A DNA stretch of 64,000 bases from Verrucomicrobiia bacterium (GTDB lineage Bacteria; Verrucomicrobiota; Verrucomicrobiia; Limisphaerales; Fontisphaeraceae): the NCBI GenBank assembly GCA_026414565.1, contig JAOAIT010000055.1:151875-215874 (forward strand). The letters run 5' to 3'. Below the pieces are notes generated by a model. The model was not told the origin of the DNA and ran no database searches. It saw only the letters and a program-made list of their open reading frames with translations. Below are positions 25,174 through 32,784 of the stretch, one piece after another (the stretch's first letter is position 1; every line of letters starts with the position of its first letter). The position numbers and the translations under genes were made by a program.

Positions 25174-25911
25174 TCAAGGCCGCCGGGCCACCCAGGCGAT
25201 GGCCTGGGCCAGCAGTTTCCGGAAGCTGGGGTTGGTGTAGGCCTGCCCGTCATGGCCAAGCTGAATGGCCGCCACCCGGGCGTTGGCGTAGGTCTTGGCC
25301 CACGCCACGATGGGACTGCTGCTCGGCGTGTCACACAACAAAAGCGGGATCACGTCAGGATGAATATACAGCCCCCCGTAAGTTTCATCGTGAATCTCAA
25401 AATCTTTCAACCCTCGCGTGATGGGATGGGCGGTGGAGGCGATGCGCACCTGCATCACCACATCATGCTTGAAGGTGGAGCCGGGCCGTTCCACGCCGTC
25501 GAGCACCTCCTTTTTCAAGACATATTTGCCGCCGATGATCTGGCGATACTCCGGCCAGTCCTGGTAATTGGCCAGGCTGTGATGCAGGGCCACCAGCCCC
25601 TTGCCCTCCTGCAGGCGCGCCACGAAATTGGATTTGGCCGTGGAGGAAATCGGCTGCCACATGTCATACAGCACCATCACGTCCCACTGCCGCGCGGCCT
25701 CGGCTTGCCAATAGTCCTGGGCCTGCGGATGCACCGCCGCCTGAAAGGTGATGTCCGGGTTGTCCTTGAACACCTGCCAGAACTCGTTGGTTTGGTAGTC
25801 ATGTCCGCCGGTAATGACCAGCACCCGGATTTTCTCGGCCGCCGTCAGCGAACCGGCCAGCAGAGCGCCGCCCAGCACGGTGGCGATCAACAAACAGCGC
25901 AAGGATTTCAT
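25174..25911 (-). CDS. Exported ThuA-like domain protein
   Basis: The product is 245 residues with a signal peptide (LRCLLIATVLGGALLAGSLTAA). The mature part has a ThuA/class I glutamine-amidotransferase-like fold: IRVLVITGGHDYQTNEFW, then GKGLVALHHSLANYQDWPEY with the conserved HH, and VAWAKTYANARVAAIQLGHD. ThuA-like proteins are linked to sugar (trehalose/keto-glycoside) metabolism in some bacteria and are abundant in Verrucomicrobia and Planctomycetes. The ATG at 25911 is chosen over 25986 because of the signal peptide and because CATAGT lies 6 nt upstream. It is divergent from the sugar transporter at 26071 and is followed closely by the DUF1638 gene. Confidence 0.87.
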   Translation of the reverse strand: MKSLRCLLIATVLGGALLAGSLTAAEKIRVLVITGGHDYQTNEFWQVFKDNPDITFQAAVHPQAQDYWQAEAARQWDVMVLYDMWQPISSTAKSNFVARLQEGKGLVALHHSLANYQDWPEYRQIIGGKYVLKKEVLDGVERPGSTFKHDVVMQVRIASTAHPITRGLKDFEIHDETYGGLYIHPDVIPLLLCDTPSSSPIVAWAKTYANARVAAIQLGHDGQAYTNPSFRKLLAQAIAWVARRP

Positions 25912-25917
25912 GCCCCT

Positions 25918-25923
25918 ACTATG
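25918..25923 (-). promoter_or_regulatory. -10-like element of the ThuA gene
   Basis: CATAGT on the minus strand ends exactly 6 nt before the ATG at 25911, the spacing expected of a leaderless transcript. I see no strong -35 element. Confidence 0.4.
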
Positions 25924-26034
25924 CTGCCAGACCCGGCGAAAGAAAAGGGAAAGATTGACTTTTCCCTGCCCGTGCCCCCTCCCCACGAATTGCCCTTTGC
26001 AGCGGTTTGCGCGCCGGCCCGTGTCTTTCCTTTC

Positions 26035-26064
26035 TTGATTCCTGTCTTCCGCCCCGCCTACAGT
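26035..26064 (+). promoter_or_regulatory. Leaderless-type promoter of the sugar transporter
   Basis: TTGATT (26035-26040) and TACAGT (26059-26064) are 18 nt apart. The second ends 6 nt before the ATG at 26071. Confidence 0.5.
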
Positions 26065-26070
26065 TTCGCC

Positions 26071-27552
26071 ATGTGGTCATCCAATGCGCCCACCCCCGAT
26101 TCAACGCGAATGCTCTATGTCTGGCTGATCTCTGCCGTGGCGGCCCTGGGGGGGCTGCTGTTTGGCTGGGATTGGGTGGTCATCGGCGGGGCCAAACCCT
26201 TTTTTGAGCCGCATTTCAATCTCCCGGCCATGGCGGCGGCCTGGCGGCAGCATCCCTTGGCCCGCGCGGTGGGATTGGACACGCCGGAGGCCTTGAGCGG
26301 GTGGGCCAATAGTTGCGCTCTCCTGGGATGTCTGGCCGGGGCGCTGGTGGCGGGGGTGCTCAGTGACGCGCTCGGCCGAAAAAAATTGTTGATTGCCGCC
26401 GCCTTCCTCTTTGCCGTGTCCTCCGTGCTCACCGGCTGGGCGGGCAGTTTCAATCAATTCGTGGTGTGGCGCATCACGGGCGGCATCGCCATCGGCATGG
26501 CCTCCAACCTCTCCCCGCTCTACATCGCCGAAGTCGCCCCGGCGGCCTGGCGCGGACGGCTGGTGACCCTGAATCAACTGGCCATCGTGGTGGGAATTCT
26601 GGCCGCGCAACTGGTCAACCTGGCCATCGCACGGCCGGTGCCCGAAGGCGCCACCGCGGCGGACATTGCGGCCTCCTGGAACGGCCAGTACGGCTGGCGC
26701 TGGATGTTCACCCTGGTGGCCGCGCCCTCGCTGATCTTTCTGGCGTGCGCCCTCTGGGTGCCGGAAAGCCCCCGCTGGCTGGTGAAAAATGGCCGGCCCG
26801 ACGCCGCGCAGCGGGTGCTGGCGCGCATCGGCGGCGAAGACTACGCCCGCCGCGAAACCGAGGCCATCAGCGCCACCATCGCGGCCGAGGAGGTCGCTCG
26901 GGTGCGGCTGGGGGATTTGCTGGAGCCGCGATTGTTCAAGGTGCTGGTGCTGGGCTGCGCGCTGGCCGTGCTGCAGCAATGGAGCGGCATCAACGTGTTG
27001 TTTAATTATGCGGAGAACATTTTCAAACAGGCCGGTCTGGCGGTGAACACCATCCTGTTTTTCATCGTCCTCACCGGCCTGGTCAATCTGGTGTTCACCC
27101 TGCTGGCGCTGGGGACGGTGGACCGTTGGGGCCGCCGTCGTTTGATGCTGCTGGGCTGCGCGGGAATTGGGGCGTCGCATCTGTTGATTGGCGTGGCCTA
27201 TGCCCAGCACTGGCAGGGGGTGATGGTGCTCTTGTTCGCGCTGCTGGCCATCGGGTGTTATGCCATGTCGCTGGCGCCGGTCACCTGGGTGCTGATCGCA
27301 GAAATCTTCCCCAACCGCATCCGTGGCGCCGCCATTTCCGTGGCGGTTTCCGCCCTGTGGGTGGCCTGTTTCATCCTCACCTTCACCTTCCCCATCCTCG
27401 AGCGGCGCATCGGGACGGGCAACACCTTCTGGCTGTATGCGGCGATTTGCGCGGCGGGTTTTGTTTTGGTTTATTTCAAGGTGCCCGAGACGCGCGGCAA
27501 ATCGCTGGAAAACATCGAGCGCGAGCTGGGCGGCGGGCAGATCCATGGTTGA
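26071..27552 (+). CDS. MFS sugar porter family transporter
   Basis: This is a proton-coupled sugar transporter of 493 residues with twelve predicted helices. Sugar-porter signatures are present in order: GGLLFGWDWVVIGG in helix 1, DALGRKKLL in loop 2-3, PESPRWLVKNGR before the central loop, QQWSGINVLFNYAE in helix 7, VDRWGRRRLML in loop 8-9 and PETRGKSLENIE at the C-terminus. The substrate is not clear, but the QQWSGIN motif fits hexose or pentose porters. A much longer frame runs back to 24358, but its first part is antisense to two real genes, so the start at 26071 is used. It overlaps the next gene by 8 nt. Confidence 0.93.
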   Translation: MWSSNAPTPDSTRMLYVWLISAVAALGGLLFGWDWVVIGGAKPFFEPHFNLPAMAAAWRQHPLARAVGLDTPEALSGWANSCALLGCLAGALVAGVLSDALGRKKLLIAAAFLFAVSSVLTGWAGSFNQFVVWRITGGIAIGMASNLSPLYIAEVAPAAWRGRLVTLNQLAIVVGILAAQLVNLAIARPVPEGATAADIAASWNGQYGWRWMFTLVAAPSLIFLACALWVPESPRWLVKNGRPDAAQRVLARIGGEDYARRETEAISATIAAEEVARVRLGDLLEPRLFKVLVLGCALAVLQQWSGINVLFNYAENIFKQAGLAVNTILFFIVLTGLVNLVFTLLALGTVDRWGRRRLMLLGCAGIGASHLLIGVAYAQHWQGVMVLLFALLAIGCYAMSLAPVTWVLIAEIFPNRIRGAAISVAVSALWVACFILTFTFPILERRIGTGNTFWLYAAICAAGFVLVYFKVPETRGKSLENIERELGGGQIHG

Positions 27553-28084
27553 GCGAAAGCCGGTTATGCGTGCGAAAAAATGGCTCTGGATGGGCGCGAT
27601 TGTGGCCCTCCTGCTGCTCATGGCCACCGTCTGGTGGCTCCACCGTTTCCAGCGCTACACGCCCGTGGAGGTGGCCCGGGACCTCCGCGCCGCCATGCAG
27701 GTCAAGGGCCATCCCCGGCCGGTGGAGCGTTTCCTGGAGCTGCGCTACGGGCCGCTGGACCTGCCCACCAACCGGCATCAGGCGTTTCTGGATTTTTTCA
27801 ACCCCGGCCATGTCGAAGGGCTGCACCTCCTGACCAGCCGGCTGCCGGCCGAGCGGCGGAAGACCAACATCCAGGCCATGGCCCAGTGGCTGGCGCAGTA
27901 TCGCCAGCAACTCCTGCCCGAGGAGAAACAAATGCTCGCGGCGTATTTCCGCACCCCCGAGGGCCGCCGCGCCATCGAATCCGCCACCGCCAAATATCTT
28001 TCGCAGGACGTGTATTACCGGGCGGAAACGGCGCCTGTGATTCGGGAGCTGATGAACACCCTCAACGATTTGCAATCGCCATGA
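27545..28084 (+). CDS. Membrane-anchored protein of unknown function
   Basis: The product is 179 residues. A single membrane helix lies at about residues 16-32 ([16 protein letters not shown]), with a positively charged N-terminus, so most of the protein should face the periplasm. The rest is helical and charged. I recognise no family. The gene overlaps the sugar transporter by 8 nt and overlaps the pseudopilin gene as ATGA (28081-28084), so all three are probably one transcript. A second ATG at 27566 is possible. Confidence 0.7.
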   Translation: MVERKPVMRAKKWLWMGAIVALLLLMATVWWLHRFQRYTPVEVARDLRAAMQVKGHPRPVERFLELRYGPLDLPTNRHQAFLDFFNPGHVEGLHLLTSRLPAERRKTNIQAMAQWLAQYRQQLLPEEKQMLAAYFRTPEGRRAIESATAKYLSQDVYYRAETAPVIRELMNTLNDLQSP

Positions 28085-28644
28085 TCCCTTCCCCAAAATG
28101 CGCCTGCCGCGGACGCGCGGCTTTTACGCTGATTGAGCTGCTCGTGGTAATCGCCATCATTGCCATCCTCGCCGCGCTGCTGCTGCCTTCCCTGGGCCGC
28201 GCCAAACGCTCCGCCCGGGCCACCGCCTGCCTCAGCCAGCTCCGGCAAATGGGCGTGGCCCTGGAGTTGTACGTGCAGGAGCACGAGGACCGCCTGCCTT
28301 CCTGTCCCTTGTTGCCCAGCACGGACACCAACTTGACGCCGATCACCACCGTCCTGCAGCCCTACCTTAAAAAGCCGGAAATCTGGCGCTGCCCGGAAGA
28401 CGAGGAAATTTTCCCGCGTGAACAAACCAGTTACGAGTGGAATGCCTTTCTGAATGGCGCCTCCTACACCCGCCCCGAAACCTGGTCTCCCGTCACCCAC
28501 AGCATCGTGCAAACGATATTTGGCGGGCGGGTCAACACCCCCTTGATTGGCGACGCCGGCACCTTTCATGCCGAGGGCAGCAGTGGACTGGGCAAAAATG
28601 CCTTGTTCTTTGACGGGCGGGTGGAGCGTGCCCGGCGCCGTTGA
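28081..28644 (+). CDS. Pseudopilin (PulG-like, prepilin-type N-terminus)
   Basis: The product is 187 residues. A short basic leader (CACRGRAA) precedes the cleavage/methylation motif [20 protein letters not shown], which is cut by prepilin peptidase before Phe and then forms the hydrophobic spine of the pilin helix. The globular part includes [25 protein letters not shown] and a late FFDGRVE strand, typical of the single-copy 'prepilin-type N-terminal cleavage domain' proteins that are very numerous in Verrucomicrobia and Planctomycetes. No pilus assembly gene is nearby. The start overlaps the upstream stop. Confidence 0.9.
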   Translation: MIPSPKCACRGRAAFTLIELLVVIAIIAILAALLLPSLGRAKRSARATACLSQLRQMGVALELYVQEHEDRLPSCPLLPSTDTNLTPITTVLQPYLKKPEIWRCPEDEEIFPREQTSYEWNAFLNGASYTRPETWSPVTHSIVQTIFGGRVNTPLIGDAGTFHAEGSSGLGKNALFFDGRVERARRR

Positions 28645-28651
28645 GGCAGGG

Positions 28652-29812
28652 CTACTTGCCCACGCCCATGACAATCACCACCAGGTCAATGATGAACAGC
28701 AGCACAATGGTGGCCTCCAGCACCAGCATCCAGCGATTGGTGCGATCGGTGTTGAGAAAGTGGTAGAGGTCATCCAGCGTTTTCAATTTGCCATCCAGCA
28801 CCCGGTGCCAGTCGGCCAGATGGAACCGCTGGGAAACCGCCTGATAAATCCGCGCCAGGTGCCAGTCGCCGAAAAACTTGGTGATGTTGCTCAGCTCGTC
28901 ATTGAAGCGGGCCAGGTCAATTTTCAGTTCGCGCAACTCGCGCATGATTTGACTGCGGCGGCGGGTGCCCTGGCCGCTTAAATCACGGTAGCTGCGCTCG
29001 ATCGCGTCGTCCAGCAACCGGTCATACGCCTCCAGCTCGGCCAGTTGCAGATTGGCCAGCTCCAGAATGTAAAGCGTCTCCTCAAACTCCCCCGGATTGT
29101 CCACCACCAGCGCGGCGTCCCAGTCCACCACCGTCAGATCATCCTCGTAATAGCTCAGGTACAAGTTGGTGGATTCCTCCGCCTCCTGGGTGGAAAGCGA
29201 CTCCAACTCCGGCTCCTGGGTGAGCAACGCCGCCACTTCCCGGCGATGTTGCGCCAGCCAGTTTTCCGCGCGGATTTTGCCGCCGTCGGCAGCCTTCAGG
29301 GGCGCTTCCAGACAAAAAACGGTGTAGGCCTCCTCCTCCTCCAGCCGCTCCACCGGCCGCACGAAGTGGGATTTCAGCTCCTCCCGGATCTGCTCCGCCA
29401 GTTGGCGCACCTCGGTGTACAAATCGCCATTGGTGAAGGTTAAATCATGGTATTGGACGAGTTCTTTCAATTCGTTGACTTGAAACGGCACACGCACCGA
29501 CAGACTCATGGCGCCCACGGGAAACAGTTTGACCGTGACTTCCAGCCGCACCGGCCCGTGGGGGCCAATCCGCTCCCACGGCGTCAGCCGCACCAGCAAC
29601 GGCCGATGCAGCATTAGGTAACGGGGACTCCGCTTGCTGGTGTCCACGCAATAATCAGCCACCGGCTGCCCCCGCAATTCCCGCAGGGCCAGCGGATTGA
29701 TGTCATACGCCAGGTCAAAGGCATACAAGTACACCACCGAGCCCCGATAACGGGCCGCCGTCGTTGCTGTCCTGGACTGCCCTTCCTCCGCGGTCTGCCA
29801 CGCTGTGATCAT
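28652..29812 (-). CDS. RMD1/DUF155 family membrane protein
   Basis: The product is 386 residues. The C-terminal half has the RMD1/Sif2/DUF155 pattern: VVDWDAALVVDNPGEFEETLYILELANLQLAELEAYDRLLDD, then the helix ELKIDLARFNDELSNITKFFGDWHLARIY, a final segment DGKLKTLDDLYHFLN, and one C-terminal membrane helix (LEATIVLLFIIDLVVIVMGV). The yeast relatives act at organelle membranes; the bacterial role is not known. The long helices suggest coiled coil. A TATCTT hexamer ends 10 nt before the ATG, with AAGGTGG between them as a possible ribosome binding site. The gene is divergent from the Dabb gene. Confidence 0.8.
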   Translation of the reverse strand: MITAWQTAEEGQSRTATTAARYRGSVVYLYAFDLAYDINPLALRELRGQPVADYCVDTSKRSPRYLMLHRPLLVRLTPWERIGPHGPVRLEVTVKLFPVGAMSLSVRVPFQVNELKELVQYHDLTFTNGDLYTEVRQLAEQIREELKSHFVRPVERLEEEEAYTVFCLEAPLKAADGGKIRAENWLAQHRREVAALLTQEPELESLSTQEAEESTNLYLSYYEDDLTVVDWDAALVVDNPGEFEETLYILELANLQLAELEAYDRLLDDAIERSYRDLSGQGTRRRSQIMRELRELKIDLARFNDELSNITKFFGDWHLARIYQAVSQRFHLADWHRVLDGKLKTLDDLYHFLNTDRTNRWMLVLEATIVLLFIIDLVVIVMGVGK

Positions 29813-29934
29813 ATCCCACCTTAAGATACGTCTTCCCCCGCCCCGGGCACAAGCGGCTTTTGGGGCGGAGGGAAAATCTCCCTTTGCGGTTGCTTTGGCC
29901 GGACGGGTGGCTTAACTTGGCCGCCGACAAACCG

Positions 29935-30339
29935 ATGCGCATTATGTTGCAACGTAGATTCTTCCTCTGGGCGGCCGCGCTCCTGCTGGCCGTGGGTGTT
30001 CAAGTGCAGGCCGCCGACCAGCCCAAGAAGGGCGTGCTCCGGCACGTCGTCATTTTCAAATACAAGGAAACCGCCTCGGCCCAGGACATTGCACGGGTGG
30101 AGGAAGCCTTCCGGGCCTTGAAGAAATCCATACCCGGCATCGTTTCCTTCGAGAGCGGCGTTAATGTCAGCCCGGAAAATCTAAACAAAGGTTTCACGCA
30201 CTGCTACATTCTGACCTTCCGCACCGAGAAGGACCGCGACGCCTACCTGGTGCACCCGGAGCACCAGAAGTTTGTCGAGATCGTCAAGCCCGTCCTGGCG
30301 GAGCCGCTGGTCATTGATTTCTGGGTGCGGGAGAAGTGA
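29935..30339 (+). CDS. Exported Dabb (stress-responsive A/B barrel) protein
   Basis: The product is 134 residues with a signal peptide (RRFFLWAAALLLAVGVQVQAA). The mature 100 residues form a Dabb-type dimeric ferredoxin-like barrel: LRHVVIFKYKE, then SIPGIVSFESGVNVSPEN, THCYILTFRTEKDRDAYLVHPEHQKFV and VIDFW. The His near the start and the HPEHQKF motif are conserved in the family. The activity is not known. Starts at 29935 and 29944 are both possible. MurA begins 4 nt downstream, so the two genes are probably co-transcribed. Confidence 0.85.
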   Translation: MRIMLQRRFFLWAAALLLAVGVQVQAADQPKKGVLRHVVIFKYKETASAQDIARVEEAFRALKKSIPGIVSFESGVNVSPENLNKGFTHCYILTFRTEKDRDAYLVHPEHQKFVEIVKPVLAEPLVIDFWVREK

Positions 30340-30342
30340 GCC

Positions 30343-31647
30343 ATGGCCGGTGCCTTGCGCGGCGGAGTTTTCCGCGTGACGGGCGGCGTGCCGCTGCAGG
30401 GCGAGGTCACGCCGCAGGGCAATAAAAACGAGGCGCTGCCCGCTTTGGCTGCCTGCTGCCTCACGGCCGAGCCGGTGCGGCTGGAAAACCTGCCGGCCAT
30501 CGAGGATGTGGACGTGATGATGCGCATCCTCGCCGCCGTGGGGGTTTCCGTGCAGGAGGAGCCGGAGCGTCAGACCGTGCTGGTCCGCGCCGCGGCCGAG
30601 CCCAACCCCCAGTTGCCCGTGGAATTATGCGCCCGCCTCCGCGGCTCGGTCACCCTGGCCGGTCCGTTGCTGGCCCGTTGCGGCCGCGTCTTTCTGCCCC
30701 TGCCGGGCGGCGACAAAATCGGGCGGCGCCGGCTGGATACGCATCTGCAGGTTTTTCAGGAATTGGGCGCGGAAATCACCGCCACCGGCCAGGGCTATGA
30801 AATCGCCGCCCGCCGCCTGCGGGGCGCCGACATCTGGATGGATGAGGCCAGCGTGACGGCCACCGAAAACGCCGTTTGCGCCGCGGCCACGGCCGAGGGG
30901 GAAACCATCCTGCGCAACGCCGCCAGCGAGCCGCATGTCCAAAACCTCTGCCACCTGCTCAACCGCATGGGGGCGCGCATCGAGGGCATCGGCTCCAATG
31001 TGCTCCGCATTGCCGGCGTGCCCGCGCTCCACGGCGCCACTCATCGCATCGGGCCGGATTATCAGGAAATTGGCAGCTTCATTGCGCTGGCGGCGGTGAC
31101 CCGCGGACGGCTCATGATTCGCCAGGCTGGCGTGCCGCATCTGCGCATGATCCGCGCCGCCTTCAACCGCCTGGGCGTCCGCACCGAGGCCGTCGGCGAG
31201 GATGATTTGCTCATCCCCTCAGAGCAGACCCTCCGCATCGTCAATGATTGGGGCGGCGCCGTGCCCAAAATTGATGACGCGCCCTGGCCGGGGTTTCCCG
31301 CCGATTTAACCTCCGTGGCGCTGGTGACCGCCACCCAGTGCACCGGCACCGTGCTGATTCACGAGAAAATGTACGAGTCCCGCCTCTACTTTACCGACAG
31401 CCTCATCAGCATGGGGGCCCGCATCATCTTGTGCGACCCGCATCGCGCCGTGGTCATTGGCCCGGACCGCCTGCGCGGGGCGCGGCTCAACAGCCCGGAC
31501 ATTCGCGCCGGCATGGCCATGTTGATCGCGGCCTTGTGCGCCGAGGGGGAATCGGTCATTCAAAACATCATCCAGATTGACCGCGGCTTTGCCAACATTG
31601 ATCACCGGCTGCGGCAGTTGGGGGCGCGCCTCCAACGGGAAATCTGA
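30343..31647 (+). CDS. murA: UDP-GlcNAc 1-carboxyvinyltransferase MurA with Asp active site
   Basis: This enzyme catalyses the first committed step of peptidoglycan synthesis, transfer of enolpyruvate from PEP to UDP-GlcNAc. The product is 434 residues in the two-domain EPSP-synthase fold. The N-terminal [14 protein letters not shown] holds Lys28-Asn29 (E. coli Lys22-Asn23), and a late DIRAGMAML holds the conserved arginine. The catalytic loop reads PGGDKIG: Asp124 stands where E. coli has Cys115. Cys-to-Asp enzymes in mycobacteria and chlamydiae are active but are not inactivated by fosfomycin. The rest of the loop ([18 protein letters not shown]) aligns without gaps, so this is a true substitution. 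The sequence alone cannot show whether a second MurA exists. Confidence 0.93.
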   Translation: MAGALRGGVFRVTGGVPLQGEVTPQGNKNEALPALAACCLTAEPVRLENLPAIEDVDVMMRILAAVGVSVQEEPERQTVLVRAAAEPNPQLPVELCARLRGSVTLAGPLLARCGRVFLPLPGGDKIGRRRLDTHLQVFQELGAEITATGQGYEIAARRLRGADIWMDEASVTATENAVCAAATAEGETILRNAASEPHVQNLCHLLNRMGARIEGIGSNVLRIAGVPALHGATHRIGPDYQEIGSFIALAAVTRGRLMIRQAGVPHLRMIRAAFNRLGVRTEAVGEDDLLIPSEQTLRIVNDWGGAVPKIDDAPWPGFPADLTSVALVTATQCTGTVLIHEKMYESRLYFTDSLISMGARIILCDPHRAVVIGPDRLRGARLNSPDIRAGMAMLIAALCAEGESVIQNIIQIDRGFANIDHRLRQLGARLQREI

Positions 31648-31776
31648 ACTGCCGCTCCCCTTGCGCGGGTCAAGCTGCCGCGGGGCATCCCCGCCGCCAT
31701 TCCGGTGCCTGAGCAGACCCATCCATCCGTCCGCCGCTTTTCCTCCCTCACCGCCGGAAAAAATCGCCTGGGCGGT

Positions 31777-31804
31777 TTGACAAGGGGGCAAATGCCGTTA
31801 TATT
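31777..31804 (+). promoter_or_regulatory. Strong promoter of the isc operon
   Basis: A perfect -35 box TTGACA (31777-31782) and TATATT (31799-31804) are separated by 16 nt. Transcription would begin near 31811, inside the IscR-type operator, leaving a leader of about 23 nt before the ATG at 31834. Confidence 0.8.
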
Positions 31805-31811
31805 GAAAGCG

Positions 31812-31824
31812 GACTAAAACAGTC
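31812..31824. promoter_or_regulatory. IscR type 1 operator core
   Basis: GACTAAAACAGTC fits every position of the core of the type 1 IscR site known from gammaproteobacteria (GACTRWWWYAGTC). It is extended by one pair as GGACT...AGTCC and overlaps the predicted transcription start. Binding by the adjacent Rrf2 protein, and so autorepression, is inferred. Confidence 0.75.
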
Positions 31825-31833
31825 CTGTTTAAC

Positions 31834-32307
31834 ATGCAAATCACGCGGGCCAGTGAATATGGAGTCATCGGGCTGACCGCCCTGGCACGGCGTCCGGCGG
31901 GCGCCGTGGTCATGATTGATGAGGTCAGCCGCGAGATGGACATCCCGCGCAGTTTCCTGGCCAAGATTTTCCAGTCCTTGGTGCGGGCCGGCCTGGTGCA
32001 ATCCGTGCGCGGCACCGGCGGAGGCTTTCGTCTGGCACGGCCGGCGGAAGCGATCACGGTGCTCGACATCATTGAAGGCGTGGAAGGCCCCATTGCCCTG
32101 CAGCGGTGCTTGGAGGAGAAGCCGGATTGCGTGCACATGACCCACTGCGCCTTGTGCGGCCTGCTGGCCGAGGCGCAGGGGCGGTTGCGCGAGACCCTGG
32201 CCCGCACCACCCTGGCGGAGCTGGCCCGGCGCCAGCCGCCGCGGCTGGCGGTGAACGGCGAGGCGAAAAGGCCCCAGATTTTTTTGAAACCTGAACCAGT
32301 GCCCTGA
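31834..32307 (+). CDS. iscR: IscR-like Rrf2 family regulator with four-Cys cluster site
   Basis: This winged-helix Rrf2 regulator is 157 residues long. The DNA-binding domain is MQITRASEYGVIGLTALAR through DIPRSFLAKIFQSLVRAGLVQSVRGTGGGFRLARP. A cluster loop has Cys92, Cys99, Cys105 and Cys108, nearly the spacing of the [2Fe-2S] ligands of E. coli IscR (Cys92, Cys98, Cys104, His107), with a cysteine at the His position. It is followed after 20 nt by iscU and then iscS, and it has an IscR type 1 site in its promoter. It is therefore likely to sense Fe-S status and repress its own operon. Confidence 0.9.
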   Translation: MQITRASEYGVIGLTALARRPAGAVVMIDEVSREMDIPRSFLAKIFQSLVRAGLVQSVRGTGGGFRLARPAEAITVLDIIEGVEGPIALQRCLEEKPDCVHMTHCALCGLLAEAQGRLRETLARTTLAELARRQPPRLAVNGEAKRPQIFLKPEPVP

Positions 32308-32327
32308 ACTTAAAGCGAAATCCGACT

Positions 32328-32780
32328 ATGAGCGAAACCTACACCCTCTACAACCAGACCGTCATGGATCACTTCATGAATCCCCGCAACATGGGGGACT
32401 TGCCCGATGCGGATGGGGTGGGCGAAGTGGGCGCCGCGGCCTGCGGCGACATCATGAAGATCAGCCTGAAAATCCAGGACGGCAAGATCACCGATGCGCG
32501 CTTCAAAACCTTCGGCTGCGGCTCCGCCATTGCCAGCTCCAGCATGGCCACCGAGCTGATCAAGGGCCGCACGGTCGAGGAAGCCTTGAACTTCTCCAAC
32601 CAGGAAGTGGTGGACGCCTTGGGCGGCCTGCCGCCGGTGAAAATCCACTGTTCGGTGCTGGCCGAGGAGGCCCTGAAGGCCGCACTGGAGGATTACCTCA
32701 AGAAACATCCGGAAGTGGCTGCCAAGGTGAAGGAAAAAGAAGCCGCCCAGGCCGCCGCGCCGGAGACCGCCAACGCCTGA
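32328..32780 (+). CDS. iscU: Fe-S cluster scaffold IscU/NifU-like
   Basis: This scaffold protein (150 residues) assembles [2Fe-2S] clusters from sulfur supplied by IscS. The three ligand cysteines are in AACGD (Cys39, with Asp41), FGCGSAIASSS (Cys64) and KIHCSVLAEEAL (Cys108). The IscU signature PPVKIHCS is intact, with LPPVK as the usual chaperone-binding motif. An Ala/Glu/Lys-rich tail of about 30 residues extends beyond the normal end. The gene lies between iscR (20 nt upstream) and iscS (4 nt downstream). hscA, hscB and fdx are not present. Confidence 0.94.
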   Translation: MSETYTLYNQTVMDHFMNPRNMGDLPDADGVGEVGAAACGDIMKISLKIQDGKITDARFKTFGCGSAIASSSMATELIKGRTVEEALNFSNQEVVDALGGLPPVKIHCSVLAEEALKAALEDYLKKHPEVAAKVKEKEAAQAAAPETANA

Positions 32781-32784
32781 TTTT

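Noticed and set aside
24358..26070. N-terminal half of a 1064-codon plus-strand frame leading into the sugar transporter
   Set aside because: This part is antisense to the DUF1638 and ThuA genes and has no recognisable domain. The transporter starts at 26071 with its own promoter-like elements.
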